Position numbers and translations under genes: made by a program. Source: Sphingomonas sp. Ant H11 (GTDB taxonomy: Bacteria > Pseudomonadota > Alphaproteobacteria > Sphingomonadales > Sphingomonadaceae). Taken from it: a stretch of DNA of 44,936 nt. How positions within the stretch are numbered: the first letter of the stretch is position 1; every line of letters begins with the position of its first letter. This document shows positions 19,095 through 28,687 of this stretch, piece after piece. The notes below the pieces were generated by a model. It saw nothing but the letters and a program-made list of their open reading frames with translations. It made no database searches and was not told where the DNA came from. Location: contig NZ_JSBN01000094.1 of the NCBI RefSeq assembly GCF_000797515.1, positions 1 to 44,936 of the forward strand, given 5' to 3'.

Positions 19095-20219
19095 ATGAAC
19101 GCTTTGGTTTCCGTATATCGGCGCACGCCCGCCCTTCTTAAAGGGATCGCGCGCACGCGAATAGCCGGTATGGCGGCGCTGCTGCTGGCATCGGGCGGCG
19201 CAATGGCGCAGACTGTGCCGGTGAAGCCGCTTTCCTCCCCTATCGTCATCGCGCATCGCGGCGCGAGCGGGCTGCGTCCCGAACATACCATCGCCTCCTA
19301 TACGCTGGCGATCGAACAAGGTGCCGATTTCATCGAGCCCGATCTGGTGCTGACCAAGGACGACGTGTTCGTCGCGCGCCATGAAAACGACATTACCGGC
19401 ACCACCGATGTCGCCAAGCATCCCGAATTCGCCGCACGCCGCACCACCAAGGTGATCGACGGCGAAACCCACATCGGCTGGTTTACCGAGGATTTCACGC
19501 TCGCCGAGTTGAAGACGCTGCGCGCGATCGAGCGGTTGCCCAAGGTTCGCCCCGACAACGCCAAATATGACGGCCAGTTCGACGTGCCGACGCTGGCGGA
19601 GGTGATCGCGCTCGCCAAGAAACATTCGGTCGGTGGCCGCGTCGTCGGCATCTATCCCGAGACCAAGCATCCGACCTATTTCGCCAGCATCGGCCATCCG
19701 ATGGAGGCCCGCCTCGTCGCGCAGTTGAACGCGGCGGGCTGGTCCAAGCCGAGCGACCCGGTGTTCATCCAGTCGTTCGAGGTCAACAACCTCAAGCAAT
19801 TGCACAGCATGACCGGCCTGCGCCTGATCCAGTTGATTGACGCCACCGGCGCCCCCGCCGACAACGCCGCACCGAGCTACGCCGCGATGGCGACACCCGA
19901 AGGGCTCAAGGCCGTCGCGGCTTATGCGTACGGGATCGGCCCCAATAAGGACATGATCCAGCGCGGCGATGCCGCCCCGTCCACGCTGGTGGCGGACGCC
20001 CATGCCGTCGGGCTGCGGCTCCATCCCTGGACCTTCCGCGCGGAAAACATGTTCCTGCCGCCATCGCTGCGTATCGGCACCGACCCCGTCGCGCGCGGTA
20101 AGCTGGCCGAGGAAATCACGCGCTTCCTCAATCTCGGCATCGATGGTTTCTTCACAGACTTCGCGTATATCGGCGTGGACGCGCGCAATGCTCGGCGTGC
20201 CAAGGCGAAAGGCCAGTAA
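19095..20219 (+). CDS. Exported glycerophosphodiester phosphodiesterase
   Basis: This 374-residue GDPD hydrolyses glycerophosphodiesters to glycerol-3-phosphate and an alcohol. The conserved start IVIAHRGASGLRPEHTI, the metal site EPDLVLTKDDVFVARHE and LHPWTFRAEN identify the family. A hydrophobic leader ends at AMAQ near residue 39, so the protein is exported to the periplasm. The long N-region before it is unusual and a start at ATG 19170 is possible, but that lacks a ribosome site. It is followed by a lipoprotein gene with 1-nt overlap (TAATG). It heads the phosphorus/lipid region of the window. Confidence 0.92.
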   Translation: MNALVSVYRRTPALLKGIARTRIAGMAALLLASGGAMAQTVPVKPLSSPIVIAHRGASGLRPEHTIASYTLAIEQGADFIEPDLVLTKDDVFVARHENDITGTTDVAKHPEFAARRTTKVIDGETHIGWFTEDFTLAELKTLRAIERLPKVRPDNAKYDGQFDVPTLAEVIALAKKHSVGGRVVGIYPETKHPTYFASIGHPMEARLVAQLNAAGWSKPSDPVFIQSFEVNNLKQLHSMTGLRLIQLIDATGAPADNAAPSYAAMATPEGLKAVAAYAYGIGPNKDMIQRGDAAPSTLVADAHAVGLRLHPWTFRAENMFLPPSLRIGTDPVARGKLAEEITRFLNLGIDGFFTDFAYIGVDARNARRAKAKGQ

Positions 20220-20497
20220 TGCGCAAATCCGTGATCGCTGTCGCCGCCCTGCTCCCGCTGCTTGGCGGCGGTTGCCTAGCCAAGACGGTGGTCAATGTCG
20301 CCACCCTGCCCGTGCGCGCGACCAGCAAGGCGGTCGACTGGACGACGACGAGTCAGTCCGAAGCCGATCGCAATTACGGCCGCAAGATGCGCAAGCAGGA
20401 AGCGCGCGAAGGACGGGATCTGAAACGGCAATATAAGGAATGTCGCGCGCAAAATCGCGACGATTGCGATCAATACCGGCCCCACGCCGAACGCTAA
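20219..20497 (+). CDS. Small putative lipoprotein
   Basis: The 92-residue product begins with a short basic start, a hydrophobic stretch and a lipobox-like LLGGGC near residue 19, so it is probably lipid-anchored in the envelope. The rest is charged and helical (EADRNYGRKMRKQEAREGR), with two Cys in ECRAQNRDDCDQ. I do not recognise the family. It overlaps the GDPD stop by one nucleotide and is surely cotranslated with it. Its role may relate to that enzyme at the membrane. Confidence 0.72.
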   Translation: MRKSVIAVAALLPLLGGGCLAKTVVNVATLPVRATSKAVDWTTTSQSEADRNYGRKMRKQEAREGRDLKRQYKECRAQNRDDCDQYRPHAER

Positions 20498-20520
20498 ACC
20501 GGCACATGGCGGCGGGTGCG

Positions 20521-21255
20521 TTAGGTCGCCCCGCCGCCCAGCACGCGCGCCACCGCCAGCATCACCGCCGGGCGCACCTGCACCCCGACATGGCTGCTCC
20601 GTACTTCGATCGCGCGGCTGGCGGCATCATGGCAGATCATGCCGTTGACCAGCCCGTCGCTGCGGCTCCAGATCGCGGTGCTCGGCACCGGCAACGGCTC
20701 CGCCACCAGTGCGCTTTGCGCGCGGACATGCGGGGCATCGACGCGCTCCCCGGTCAACAACTCGAACGCGCGCCACACGTTGGTGGCACGCGGGTCGCCG
20801 GCGAAGGGCGAACTGATCGTCACCACCTCGCGCACCATGCCGGGCAGACGGTGTGCCGCGAAGCGCGCCATGATCCCGCCCAGGCTGACCCCGATCAGCG
20901 TCACCGGTGCGCCCGTTTCGTCATACATCGCACGGATCCGTGCCAACAGCCGCTCGCCCTCCGGCCCGATCGTGCGCGCGCCGAGATTGCGCCCGAGCCC
21001 CCAGCCTTCGGCGCGATAGCCAAGCCTACGCAGATAGCGCCGCAGGAACACCCCCGAAGCATCGCTGTTGAACAGCCCCGGCAGCAGCATCACCGCTCGC
21101 CCGTCACCACGCGGAGCCTGCGCCAGCATCGTGCGCGCGCCCGCAAGCGAGGCAAGGCCCCAGGCACCCCGCGGCACCTCCAGCGCCCATAACAGCTTCG
21201 ATGGTGGCTTCATCGCCGATTCCGGTCGCACAGCGCGCTGAAAAGTCGTTTTCAT
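20521..21255 (-). CDS. Alpha/beta hydrolase (lipase/esterase-like)
   Basis: This is a 244-residue alpha/beta-hydrolase. The nucleophile elbow is GVSLGG near residue 122, the oxyanion region is MLLPGLFNSDASG, and a late His in SSHVGVQ is a plausible catalytic His. The pattern resembles PGAP1-like or cutinase-like lipases and esterases. The substrate is unknown. An upstream TTG at 21261 is also in frame, but ATG 21255 is preferred. It converges with the small lipoprotein and diverges from phhA across 46 nt. Confidence 0.78.
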   Translation of the reverse strand: MKTTFQRAVRPESAMKPPSKLLWALEVPRGAWGLASLAGARTMLAQAPRGDGRAVMLLPGLFNSDASGVFLRRYLRRLGYRAEGWGLGRNLGARTIGPEGERLLARIRAMYDETGAPVTLIGVSLGGIMARFAAHRLPGMVREVVTISSPFAGDPRATNVWRAFELLTGERVDAPHVRAQSALVAEPLPVPSTAIWSRSDGLVNGMICHDAASRAIEVRSSHVGVQVRPAVMLAVARVLGGGAT

Positions 21256-21301
21256 CTGCAACCCGTTTCCTGCCCTGCTATGGCTGTGCTACCCTGAAGT
21301 C

Positions 21302-22168
21302 ATGACCGAAGAAACGCATGTTCTCGACCGCCCACCAGCCAACGCGGCGGATGATTGGACGATCCCGCAAGACTGGGCGCACTTCACCCAGGAGGAGCAC
21401 CGCGTGTGGGATACGTTGTTCGCGCGCCAGGCCAAATTACTGCCGGGCCGCGCCTCCGACGCCTATTTACGAGGGCTGGATGTACTGAAGCTGTCCAAAC
21501 CCGGCATTCCCGATTTCGAGGAGCTATCGGAGCGGCTGATGAAGCTCACCGGCTGGCAAGTCGTGGCGGTGCCGGGGCTGGTGCCCGACGACGTGTTTTT
21601 CGATCACATGGCCAATCGTCGCTTCGTCGCGGGCAATTTCATCCGCCGCCCCGACCAGCTCGATTATCTGCAGGAACCCGATGTGTTCCACGACGTGTTC
21701 GGCCATGTGCCGATGCTCGCCGACCCGGTCTTTGCCGATTATCTCGCGGCTTATGGGCGCGGCGGGCAGCGCGCGCAGGGCCTGGATGCGCTCAAATATC
21801 TCGGGCGGCTTTACTGGTATACGGTCGAATTCGGCCTGATCGCCGAGCCCGAGGGTTTGCGCATCTATGGCGCGGGCATCGTCTCCAGCTTTGCCGAAAG
21901 CCGCTTTGCGCTCGACGATGCCAGCCCCAACCGCATCGCCTTCGATCTCAAGCGCGTGATGCGCACCGACTACCGGATTGACGATTTCCAGCAGAATTAT
22001 TTCGTGATCCCGAGCTTCGACGAACTGCTGCGCGTGACGGTCGAGACCGATTTCGCGCCGCTTTACGAGGCGCTGGCCGGTACACCGGACATACCCGTGG
22101 CCACGCTTTTGCCGGAGGATCGCGTCCTCACCCACGGAACCCAGGCCTATGCGCTCGCCAAGCGCTAA
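21302..22168 (+). CDS. phhA: Phenylalanine 4-monooxygenase
   Basis: This 288-residue bacterial phenylalanine hydroxylase converts phenylalanine to tyrosine with tetrahydropterin and iron. The Fe(II) ligands are the two His of HDVFGHVPML and a Glu in the YWYTVEFGLI segment that follows, with conserved RPDQLDYLQEPDVFHDVFGH context in two parts and GAGIVSSFAES. The length is usual for bacterial forms. It starts at ATG 21302 and its stop overlaps the stop of the convergent GntR gene by 4 nt. No pterin recycling gene phhB is beside it. Confidence 0.96.
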   Translation: MTEETHVLDRPPANAADDWTIPQDWAHFTQEEHRVWDTLFARQAKLLPGRASDAYLRGLDVLKLSKPGIPDFEELSERLMKLTGWQVVAVPGLVPDDVFFDHMANRRFVAGNFIRRPDQLDYLQEPDVFHDVFGHVPMLADPVFADYLAAYGRGGQRAQGLDALKYLGRLYWYTVEFGLIAEPEGLRIYGAGIVSSFAESRFALDDASPNRIAFDLKRVMRTDYRIDDFQQNYFVIPSFDELLRVTVETDFAPLYEALAGTPDIPVATLLPEDRVLTHGTQAYALAKR

Positions 22169-22899
22169 TCGCGCGTGCGCACCTCGACCAGGACGCGGAT
22201 TGCCTCGTGCCGCCAATATTCGTGGTCATATTCCACGATGCGATCCGCCGCATCGTAACTGCGGCGCACCACCAGCAGCCCCGGCGTGCCCGACGCGACG
22301 CCCAGCGCCTGCGCGATGTCCTTGATCAGCGCGCACGGTCGCATCTCGACATGGTTGCGCACCACCCGCACGCCATACCGCCCGGTCAGCACCGCCGTTA
22401 GCGACCCATCCAGATCGTGATCGATCAGGCCGGGCGCGATCGCAGGATCGACCAGGATCCGCTCGATCAGTACCGGCCGCCCGTCGATCGCGCGGCGGCG
22501 GGCGAGCGCGTACAGCGGCGCGCCAACCGCGCAGCCGAACACCGCCGCATCCACCGCCGCTGCCGCCACCGTATGCTTGTGCAGCGTTTCGGTCGTCGGC
22601 ACGCGGCCTTGCTCGGCGACATAGGTCATGAAGCCCGCCCAGCGCGTCGGGTCATAGACCACAGGCGGCGGCGAGACATACCAGCCGCTGCGGTCGCGAC
22701 GATAGATCAGCCCCTCCGCCTCCAGTTGGAACAGCGCTTCACGCACGGTGCCGCGCGCCGCGCCCGACCCAAGCTGAAGCCGCCGCTCGGACGGCAACCG
22801 CGCGCCCGCTCCCAGCGCGCCGCAGGCGATCTCCTCGACCAGACGATCGCGTAGCGCGAGATAATGCGGACCTGACCCCGCTTCTGCTGCCTTCTGCAT
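22165..22899 (-). CDS. GntR family regulator with UTRA domain
   Basis: The 244-residue regulator has an N-terminal winged helix (LPSERRLQLGSGAARGTVREALFQLE) read as GntR, and a C-terminal UTRA ligand-binding domain starting near ALARRRAIDGRPVLIERI and ending in DHEYWRHEAIRVLVE. Members of this HutC/PhnF subgroup sense small metabolites. The gene is 28 nt downstream of the PhnZ-like gene on the same strand. A near-consensus operator lies in the divergent gap upstream, suggesting it controls both its own operon and PLC1-PAP2. Start: ATG 22899; an upstream ATG at 22911 is also possible. Confidence 0.88.
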   Translation of the reverse strand: MQKAAEAGSGPHYLALRDRLVEEIACGALGAGARLPSERRLQLGSGAARGTVREALFQLEAEGLIYRRDRSGWYVSPPPVVYDPTRWAGFMTYVAEQGRVPTTETLHKHTVAAAAVDAAVFGCAVGAPLYALARRRAIDGRPVLIERILVDPAIAPGLIDHDLDGSLTAVLTGRYGVRVVRNHVEMRPCALIKDIAQALGVASGTPGLLVVRRSYDAADRIVEYDHEYWRHEAIRVLVEVRTRD

Positions 22900-22927
22900 A
22901 GGCCCGATCATGGCCGAAGCCGGAGGA

Positions 22928-23491
22928 TCACGCCAGCGGACGCACCGCAAGCCGTTCGAGCAGCGGACGATAGCTGGCGAGATCGGGCACCTGCCAATCG
23001 GGCTGCTTGCCGATATCATCATAGCGGCGCAGCGCCACCGCATCGGCGAAATACGGTTCCTGTTCAAACGCCGCGATGCCCGCCGCATCGAACGCCCCGC
23101 CTTGCAAGCGCAGACTGAGTGCCGACGCAGCGCTCAAGCCCGCCTCATAGCTGGGCTCGACCGCGCAGAGATAGCGCTTGGCGGCGACGTGCAGGCGCAC
23201 CGGCTCATACACTGCGGGCGGAAAGGCCGTGGCGAGCAGCGCCGCACCCAACTCCTCGTGCCGCGCGTCCGCGCCGTGCAGATCGGCAGCGAGCCCGGCC
23301 CCGTCAACGAACTGACCAATGTCATGGAGCAGCGCCGCCGCGATCAGCGTGTCCGACGCGCCATCCTCGCGCGCGGCCTGCGCCGCTTGCAGCACGTGCT
23401 GCAGCTGATCGACCTCCTCGCCATAGCGATCGTCGCCATACTCGGCGAACAGCGCGTAAATCTGGTCGATAAGGGCGGCGGGCATGGGCAT
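22928..23491 (-). CDS. PhnZ/TmpB-like HD-domain phosphonate oxygenase
   Basis: The 187-residue HD-domain protein matches the PhnZ/TmpB group of mixed-valent diiron oxygenases, which cleave the C-P bond of hydroxyphosphonates. It has RYGEEVDQLQH with the substrate-contacting Tyr and Glu, then ALLHDIGQF, RHEELGA, RLHVAAKRYL and RRYDDIGK, which supply the His, His-Asp, His, His and Asp metal ligands expected. In known pathways a 2-oxoglutarate dioxygenase (PhnY or TmpA) makes its substrate; none is in this window. It is followed by the GntR/UTRA gene and diverges from PLC1. Start ATG 23491 or 23485; the latter has the better ribosome-site spacing. Confidence 0.82.
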   Translation of the reverse strand: MPMPAALIDQIYALFAEYGDDRYGEEVDQLQHVLQAAQAAREDGASDTLIAAALLHDIGQFVDGAGLAADLHGADARHEELGAALLATAFPPAVYEPVRLHVAAKRYLCAVEPSYEAGLSAASALSLRLQGGAFDAAGIAAFEQEPYFADAVALRRYDDIGKQPDWQVPDLASYRPLLERLAVRPLA

Positions 23492-23547
23492 TTTCCTTTG
23501 CAGAAGCGGCGATCCGAAGCGCGACTGTCGCACGATTGTCGTTTAAC

Positions 23548-23559
23548 TGGACTATACCA
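23548..23559. promoter_or_regulatory. Putative GntR/UTRA operator in divergent gap
   Basis: The 12-nt site TGGACTATACCA reads TGGTATAGTCCA on the minus strand. It is one mismatch from the TGGTATAGACCA palindrome I recall for PhnF and from the TGGT-N4-ACCA form used by related UTRA regulators. It lies in the 117-nt gap between the PhnZ-like start and the PLC1 start, beside the regulator gene. The likeness is from memory, not a search. Confidence 0.6.
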
Positions 23560-23608
23560 GATTTATGACCTGGTGGCGACATTCGCCCCGGATCGACGGA
23601 GAATACCT

Positions 23609-25746
23609 GTGAACGATGCGACCAGACGGCGCTTTCTGCAGATGGCGGCGGGGGCCGGTGCGGGCGCAGCCGGGATGCTGCCGGGTCTGATCGAGCGCGC
23701 CGCCGCGATCGCTGCCAACAGCCCGACCGGCACGATCCGCGATGTCGAGCATGTCGTGATCTTCATGCAGGAAAATCGGTCGTTCGATCATTATTTTGGC
23801 AGCTATAATGGCGTGCGCGGGCTGGGCGATCCACGCCCGCTGCGCCTCCCCGGCGGGGGCAGCGTGTGGGCGCAACCGAGCGCGCAGCATCCCGATGGCT
23901 TCGTGCTGCCCTTCCACGGCGATTCGACCACGACGCAGTCGTTCCGCGTCGATGGCTCCGAACAGGGCCATCAGCACAATCTCACCATCTTCAACCGGGG
24001 TCGGTGCGATCGCTGGGGCGCGACGCGGCAATTGCACCAGCGGATGCTGCATTATGGCGCGGGCGACCTGCCCTTCTATTACGCGCTCGCCAACGCTTTC
24101 ACGATTTGCGACGCCTATCACGCTTCGACGCTGACGCAGACCTATCCCAACCGGCTGCATTTGTTCACCGGCTGCAATGGCGGTGGCACGGTCGGCGGCG
24201 ATCCCGAAATGGACAATTATGGCGAGGACGAAACGCCCAGCGCCGACATGGCGACCGACCAGCCGCTGCGCCCCGATGCCTATCGCTGGACCACTTATGC
24301 CGAGCGGCTGGAACAAGCGGGCGTAAGCTGGAAGGTCTATCAGGAATATGACAATTTCGGCGACAACACGCTGTCGGTGTTTCCCGCCTTCCGCCCCTGC
24401 GCGCGCGATTCCGCTTTGTATCGGCGCGGTCGATCGTGGGTGAGCGAGCACAAGACCGGGGCCGACCGCACCCGTTCGGACGGGGAGCAACTGGTCGAGG
24501 GCTTCCGGCGCGATCTGGCGGCGGGGACTTTGCCGCAGGTGTCGTGGATCGTCACCGCCGCCGACCTGTCCGAACATCCGACCGCCGTGCCCGCGCGCGG
24601 CGAACATCTCTGCGCCGAACTGATCGCCGCGTTGGTCGACCATCCGGAAGTCTTCGCCAAGACGGTGTTCATCGTCAATTATGACGAGAGCGGCGGCTTT
24701 TACGACCATATGCCGTCCCCCGTCCCGCCGGTGGGGGACTTGCCGGGCCACAGCACGGTGTCGATCGCCGGTGAAGCAAAACACTATGCCAGCGGCGACA
24801 ATCAGGGCGCGCAGCCGATCGGCCTGGGCATTCGCGTGCCCGCACTCCTCGTCTCGCCGTGGAGCCGGGGCGGTTTCGTCTGCTCCGAACTGTTCGACCA
24901 CACGTCGGTACTGCGCTTTCTGGAGGCGCGCTTCGGCGTGGCCGAGCCCAATATCGGTCCGTGGCGGCGCGCAGTGTGTGGCGATCTCATCTCCGCCTTC
25001 GATTTCGCACAACCCAATCGCGACTGGGCGAGCCTCGCCTTGCCCGGCACCGCCGATTTCGAACAGCGCATCGCGCGTTCGCAGGCCGGGCGCGCCACCG
25101 CGATTCCGGCGGTGCAAAGCGCATCCCGGCAAATGTCCGGGCAACGCCCTGCCCGCGCCCTGCCCTATCGGCTCGACATCCTCGCTCGGGTCGACGCGGA
25201 TCGGCGCTTCCGCCTCGACCTGGTCAACCGCGGCACGACCGGTGCAGTGCTGACCGTCCACGACAATCACGATCGCGGCGGCCCCTGGCACTATACGATC
25301 GGCGCGGGCGACCACTATGCCAGCACGCAGTGGCATGACGACGGCACCGTCACCGACCGCTACGACCTGAGCGTGATCGGCCCCGACGGGTTGCTGCGCC
25401 GTTATGCCGGGACGCTGGCGGGCACGGCGGAGGTCGCTTGCTCGCATTGCCCAGCCAGGATGCGGTCGAACTCTCGCTCGCCAACCCCGCTACTGTGCCA
25501 CTACGCTATACGATCACGCTCGACCCGGCCTATCCAGCGTCGACCCTGCGAACCCGTGCCTTCACCGTGCCCGCCGGTGCAACGCTGCGCGACCGCTGGG
25601 ATCTGGCGGCGAGCGACCGCTGGTATGATCTGACGATACGCTCGCCCGACGATCCCGCGTTTTTGCGTCGCTTCGCGGGCAAGGTCGAAAACGGGCGACC
25701 GGGCCGGACCGACCCCGCCATCGGGGAGATGCGGCTCGATGTCTAA
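23609..25746 (+). CDS. Tat-exported phospholipase C, copy 1, frame broken
   Basis: This is a bacterial phosphocholine-preferring phospholipase C of the non-hemolytic type. A Tat leader (RRRFLQMAAGAGAG) precedes EHVVIFMQENRSFDHYFGSY, which has the conserved Asn and metal residues; further marks are AFTICDAYH, SWIVTAADLSEHP, NYDESGGFYDHMPSP and VSPWSRGGFVCSELFDHTS. Two C-terminal DUF756 domains end in WYDLTIR. A missing base near 25437 moves the frame: AEVA then LLALPSQDAVELSL continues to the stop at 25746, giving about 712 residues. The start is GTG 23609 after GGAGAA. It overlaps the PAP2 gene by 8 nt. Confidence 0.93.
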
Positions 25747-26494
25747 GCGTCTTTTCCTCGCAGGCCTCGTCGCGGTTGCAGCAATGGGCAGCGCCGTCGC
25801 CGCGATCGGCGATCCCTGGATGCACCCCATGGACGGCGTGCGGATCCTGTCCGCCCCGCCCGCCGCCGGATCGGCGCGCGATATTGCCGACCGCGCGATC
25901 TTCCAGGCGACGCGCGCCCTGCAGGGCAGTCCGCGCTGGCGGATCGCGCAGCGCGATGTCGAGAATGGCCCGTTGTCGCGTTATGCCTGCGCGCTCGGCG
26001 TGACGTTGAAGGCCAGCGACGTGCCGATCCTGGCGAGTCTCTTCGACCGGGCGGGCGCGGGCTTCCTCGTCGAGCCCGTCAAAACCCATTACGCGCGGGC
26101 CCGGCCCTATGCCGACAATGATGCGCCCATGTGTCAGGCGCGCACCGCCGCGCTCGCCCGCAGCGGCGATTATCCCTCGGGCCATGCCGCCAATGGCTGG
26201 CTGGAGGCATTATTGCTCGCCGAACTCGCGCCCGACCGGGCGAACGAATTGCTCGCGCGGGGTCGTCAGGCGGGCGAAAGCCGCGTGATTTGCGGCGCGC
26301 ATTCGGCCAGCGCGGTTGAGGGCGGCTGGCAAGCGGGGGCCGCCGCCTCGGCGGTGCTGCACGGCTCCGCATCGTTCCGCCAGCAGCTCGAGCTGGCGCG
26401 CGTCGAACTCGCCCGCGCCCGCGCCACCGCCCCCAAGGTCGATCCCGCCGCTTGCGCGATCGAGGCGGAGGTGCTGGCGCGCGCGTATTATTGA
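25739..26494 (+). CDS. Exported PAP2/class A acid phosphatase
   Basis: This 251-residue periplasmic phosphatase has a leader ending near AVAA. The PAP2 signature is present in two parts, KTHYARARPY (K-x6-RP) and DYPSGHA. The third part is SRVICGAHSASAVEGG, in which the usual Asp four residues after His is Ala. Loss of that Asp would weaken activity in canonical members, but it may be replaced in this subgroup. Coupled to PLC1 by an 8-nt overlap, it could remove phosphate from the phosphocholine or related ester made by the lipase. It ends 13 nt before the stop codon of the convergent PLC2 gene. Confidence 0.87.
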   Translation: MSKRLFLAGLVAVAAMGSAVAAIGDPWMHPMDGVRILSAPPAAGSARDIADRAIFQATRALQGSPRWRIAQRDVENGPLSRYACALGVTLKASDVPILASLFDRAGAGFLVEPVKTHYARARPYADNDAPMCQARTAALARSGDYPSGHAANGWLEALLLAELAPDRANELLARGRQAGESRVICGAHSASAVEGGWQAGAAASAVLHGSASFRQQLELARVELARARATAPKVDPAACAIEAEVLARAYY

Positions 26495-26507
26495 AGCCCC
26501 GGTCGCG

Positions 26508-28621
26508 TCACGCGGCCGGGTTGGGCGAGGCGATGACCAGCGGTGCCGCGCCATGCGCGACCGGATCGCTGAAGGATTCGCCGCCGTTCTCCTGATGACC
26601 GGCAAGGCGTACCTGCTCGGTCGCGCTGGTGACGAGCAGATCGTACCAGCTTGGCTGCCCGACAGATCGATCGGCACCACGCTCTCGGCATGCGCAGCGA
26701 CCTCCAGCGTGCGCGGCGGCTGGCCATAAGCGAGATCGCGCACCGTCAGCGTCAGTGCGGCGTGACCATGGTTGCGTACCCGCACTCCCTTCGCCTCGAG
26801 CATCGGCGCAAAGCCCGCGCTGCGCCCAGTGAAGCGCCGGTGAAACCCGGCCGGCCCGAGCAGAAACGCATCATAGGCCCCATCCGCGCCCACCGGCAGT
26901 TCGGCGGCAAGCGATTGCCCTGCGCCAACGGTATAGCGGCGCGGCCCGCCCGCAAGATCGGTCAGCGGATAGAGATGGAACACCGCCGCGCGCTCGCGCC
27001 CGGTGTTGGACAGCAGCAACCCCGGCACCTGCCCCGCCGCAGCCATCAGCGTCGCATCGAGCCGATAGGGCGTTGCGCGGCGGCGACGGATGCCTGCTTC
27101 CTGCACCGGCGCGGTCAGCGCGGCGGGTGGCAGCGGGCGCGTCTCCTTGAGCGTCGCCGCGCGTTCGGACAGCGCCCGCGTTGGCGGCAAGGCGCTGGCA
27201 AACGCCCGGTCGTCGGCGCGCGAGAAATCGAAACACGAGGTCAAATCGCCGCACACCGCGCGCCGCCAGGCGCTGATATTGGGTTCGGCCACGCCGAAGC
27301 GCGTTTCGAGGAAGCGAATGACGCTGGTGTGATCGAACACTTCGGACGCGACATAGCCGCCGCGGCTCCACGGCGACACGACATACATCGGCACGCGCGG
27401 CCCGAGCCCATAAGGGCGGCCGAGATACGCCGCATCGGCCTCGCCTTGCGAATGGCGGTGATATTCGTCCTCGGCGGCAACCGTCGTGCCGCCCAGCAAG
27501 CGCGCCGGATCGCGCGGATCGTGCGCGGGCGGTGCGGGCGGCGGGACATGGTCGAACAACCCGTCATTCTCATCGAAATTGAGCAGCAGCACTGTCTTGG
27601 CCCACACCTCGGGGTTCGCGGTCAGCGCATCGAGCACCTGCGCGGTATAATCCGCCCCCTGCAAGGGCGTTGAGACGCTGGGATGTTCCGATGCCGCCGT
27701 CGGCGCGATGATCCACGAGACCTGGGGAAGTTTGTCGGCCAGCACATCAGCCTTGAGCAGATCGAGCCCACGCGTGGTCAGCGTGCGCCGGATCAAATCG
27801 GCGTCCGGCCCCGACGTCGCGGTGCGCGCATCGCGATAGCGGCGGAAGCCGATCAGCGGGTTGTCGCTGAAATTGTCCTCCATCTGCTGATAGATTTGGA
27901 AGCTGATCCCCGCCGCCTGCAGCCGCTCGGGATAGGTCGTCCAGGCATAGCCGCCATGGCCGCGCGGATCTTCCAGCCCGTCATAACCGTTGTCGATCGC
28001 CGGGCCATGCCCGCGCGCCTGCGGATCGTGGGTGCCGGTCCACACATACAGCCGGTTGGGATTGGTGCTGAGATGCAGCGCGCAATGATAGGCGTCGCAC
28101 AGCGTGAAGGACTCGGCCAGTGCATATTGGAACGGAATGTCCTCGCGCGTGAAATAGGCCATCGCATGGTCGTGCTTGGCCTTGGGCCAGCCGCCCATCC
28201 GGCCATTGTCCCACGCCGCCTGGCTGTCGGGAAAACCGTGCGGCGTGCCGAGCGGCCGCATCAGCCGGAAATCGCGCTTGGTATCGAGGTGGAAGGGCGC
28301 GATCCAGTCGGGCGGCCCGGCATGTTCGCTCGGCTGCACGAACACCGTCGCCCCGCGCCGTTCGCCCAGATCGGGCACCGGAATGGCAAAGCGATCGCCA
28401 AAACCGCGCACCCCCGGCATCGCGCCGAAATAATGGTCGAAGGCGCGGTTTTCCTGCGTGAGGATCACGACATGTTCGACATCCATCACCGTCCCCGTGC
28501 GGCGATTGGCGGGGATGGCGAGCGCGCGCGCGATCGACGGGAACATGCCTCCCGCCGCCGCGCCGCCACCGGCCATCAGCGTCTTCAGAAAGGCACGGCG
28601 ATCGGCGGGAGGCAGCGACAT
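26508..28621 (-). CDS. Tat-exported phospholipase C, copy 2, frame broken
   Basis: This second phosphoesterase-type phospholipase C has a Tat leader (DRRAFLKTLMAGGG), EHVVILTQENRAFDHYFGA, SFTLCDAYHCALH, SWIIAPTAASEHPS, LNFDENDGLFDHVPPP and VSPWSRGGYVASEVFDHTS. Two DUF756-like domains close the protein. One base is missing near 26650: after VVPIDLSGSQ the frame should run GWYDLLVTSATEQVRL to ASPNPAA and a stop at 26508, giving about 704 residues. Much of its middle is diverged from PLC1, so the two probably prefer different head groups. It lies downstream of the TonB receptor on the same strand. Confidence 0.92.
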
Positions 28622-28646
28622 GGGCGTTCGTCCATTCACAAAGAGA

Positions 28647-28673
28647 CGGCGCGCCGACAAGCTCGACGCGCCG
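28647..28673 (-). terminator. Hairpin between TonB receptor and PLC2
   Basis: CGGCGCG/CGCGCCG, 7 bp with a 13-nt loop, lies in the 66-nt gap between the receptor stop and the PLC2 start. It could attenuate the shared transcript. Evidence is the inverted repeat only. Confidence 0.35.
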
Positions 28674-28687
28674 CCCGGAGGGGGTCG

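Noticed and set aside
18558..20024. A long N-terminal extension of PaoA
   Set aside because: The extra residues lie antisense to the GDPD gene and have no family likeness; ATG 19058 gives a standard [2Fe-2S] subunit.
23566..23583. Pho-box-like ATGACCT-N4-GCGACAT in the PhnZ/PLC1 gap
   Set aside because: Only about 5 of 7 and 4 of 7 positions match the PhoB half-site, which is not enough to claim PhoB control.
23552..25447. Minus-strand open frame of about 630 codons antisense to PLC1
   Set aside because: The plus strand has the Tat leader and all phospholipase motifs; the antisense product has no recognisable domain.
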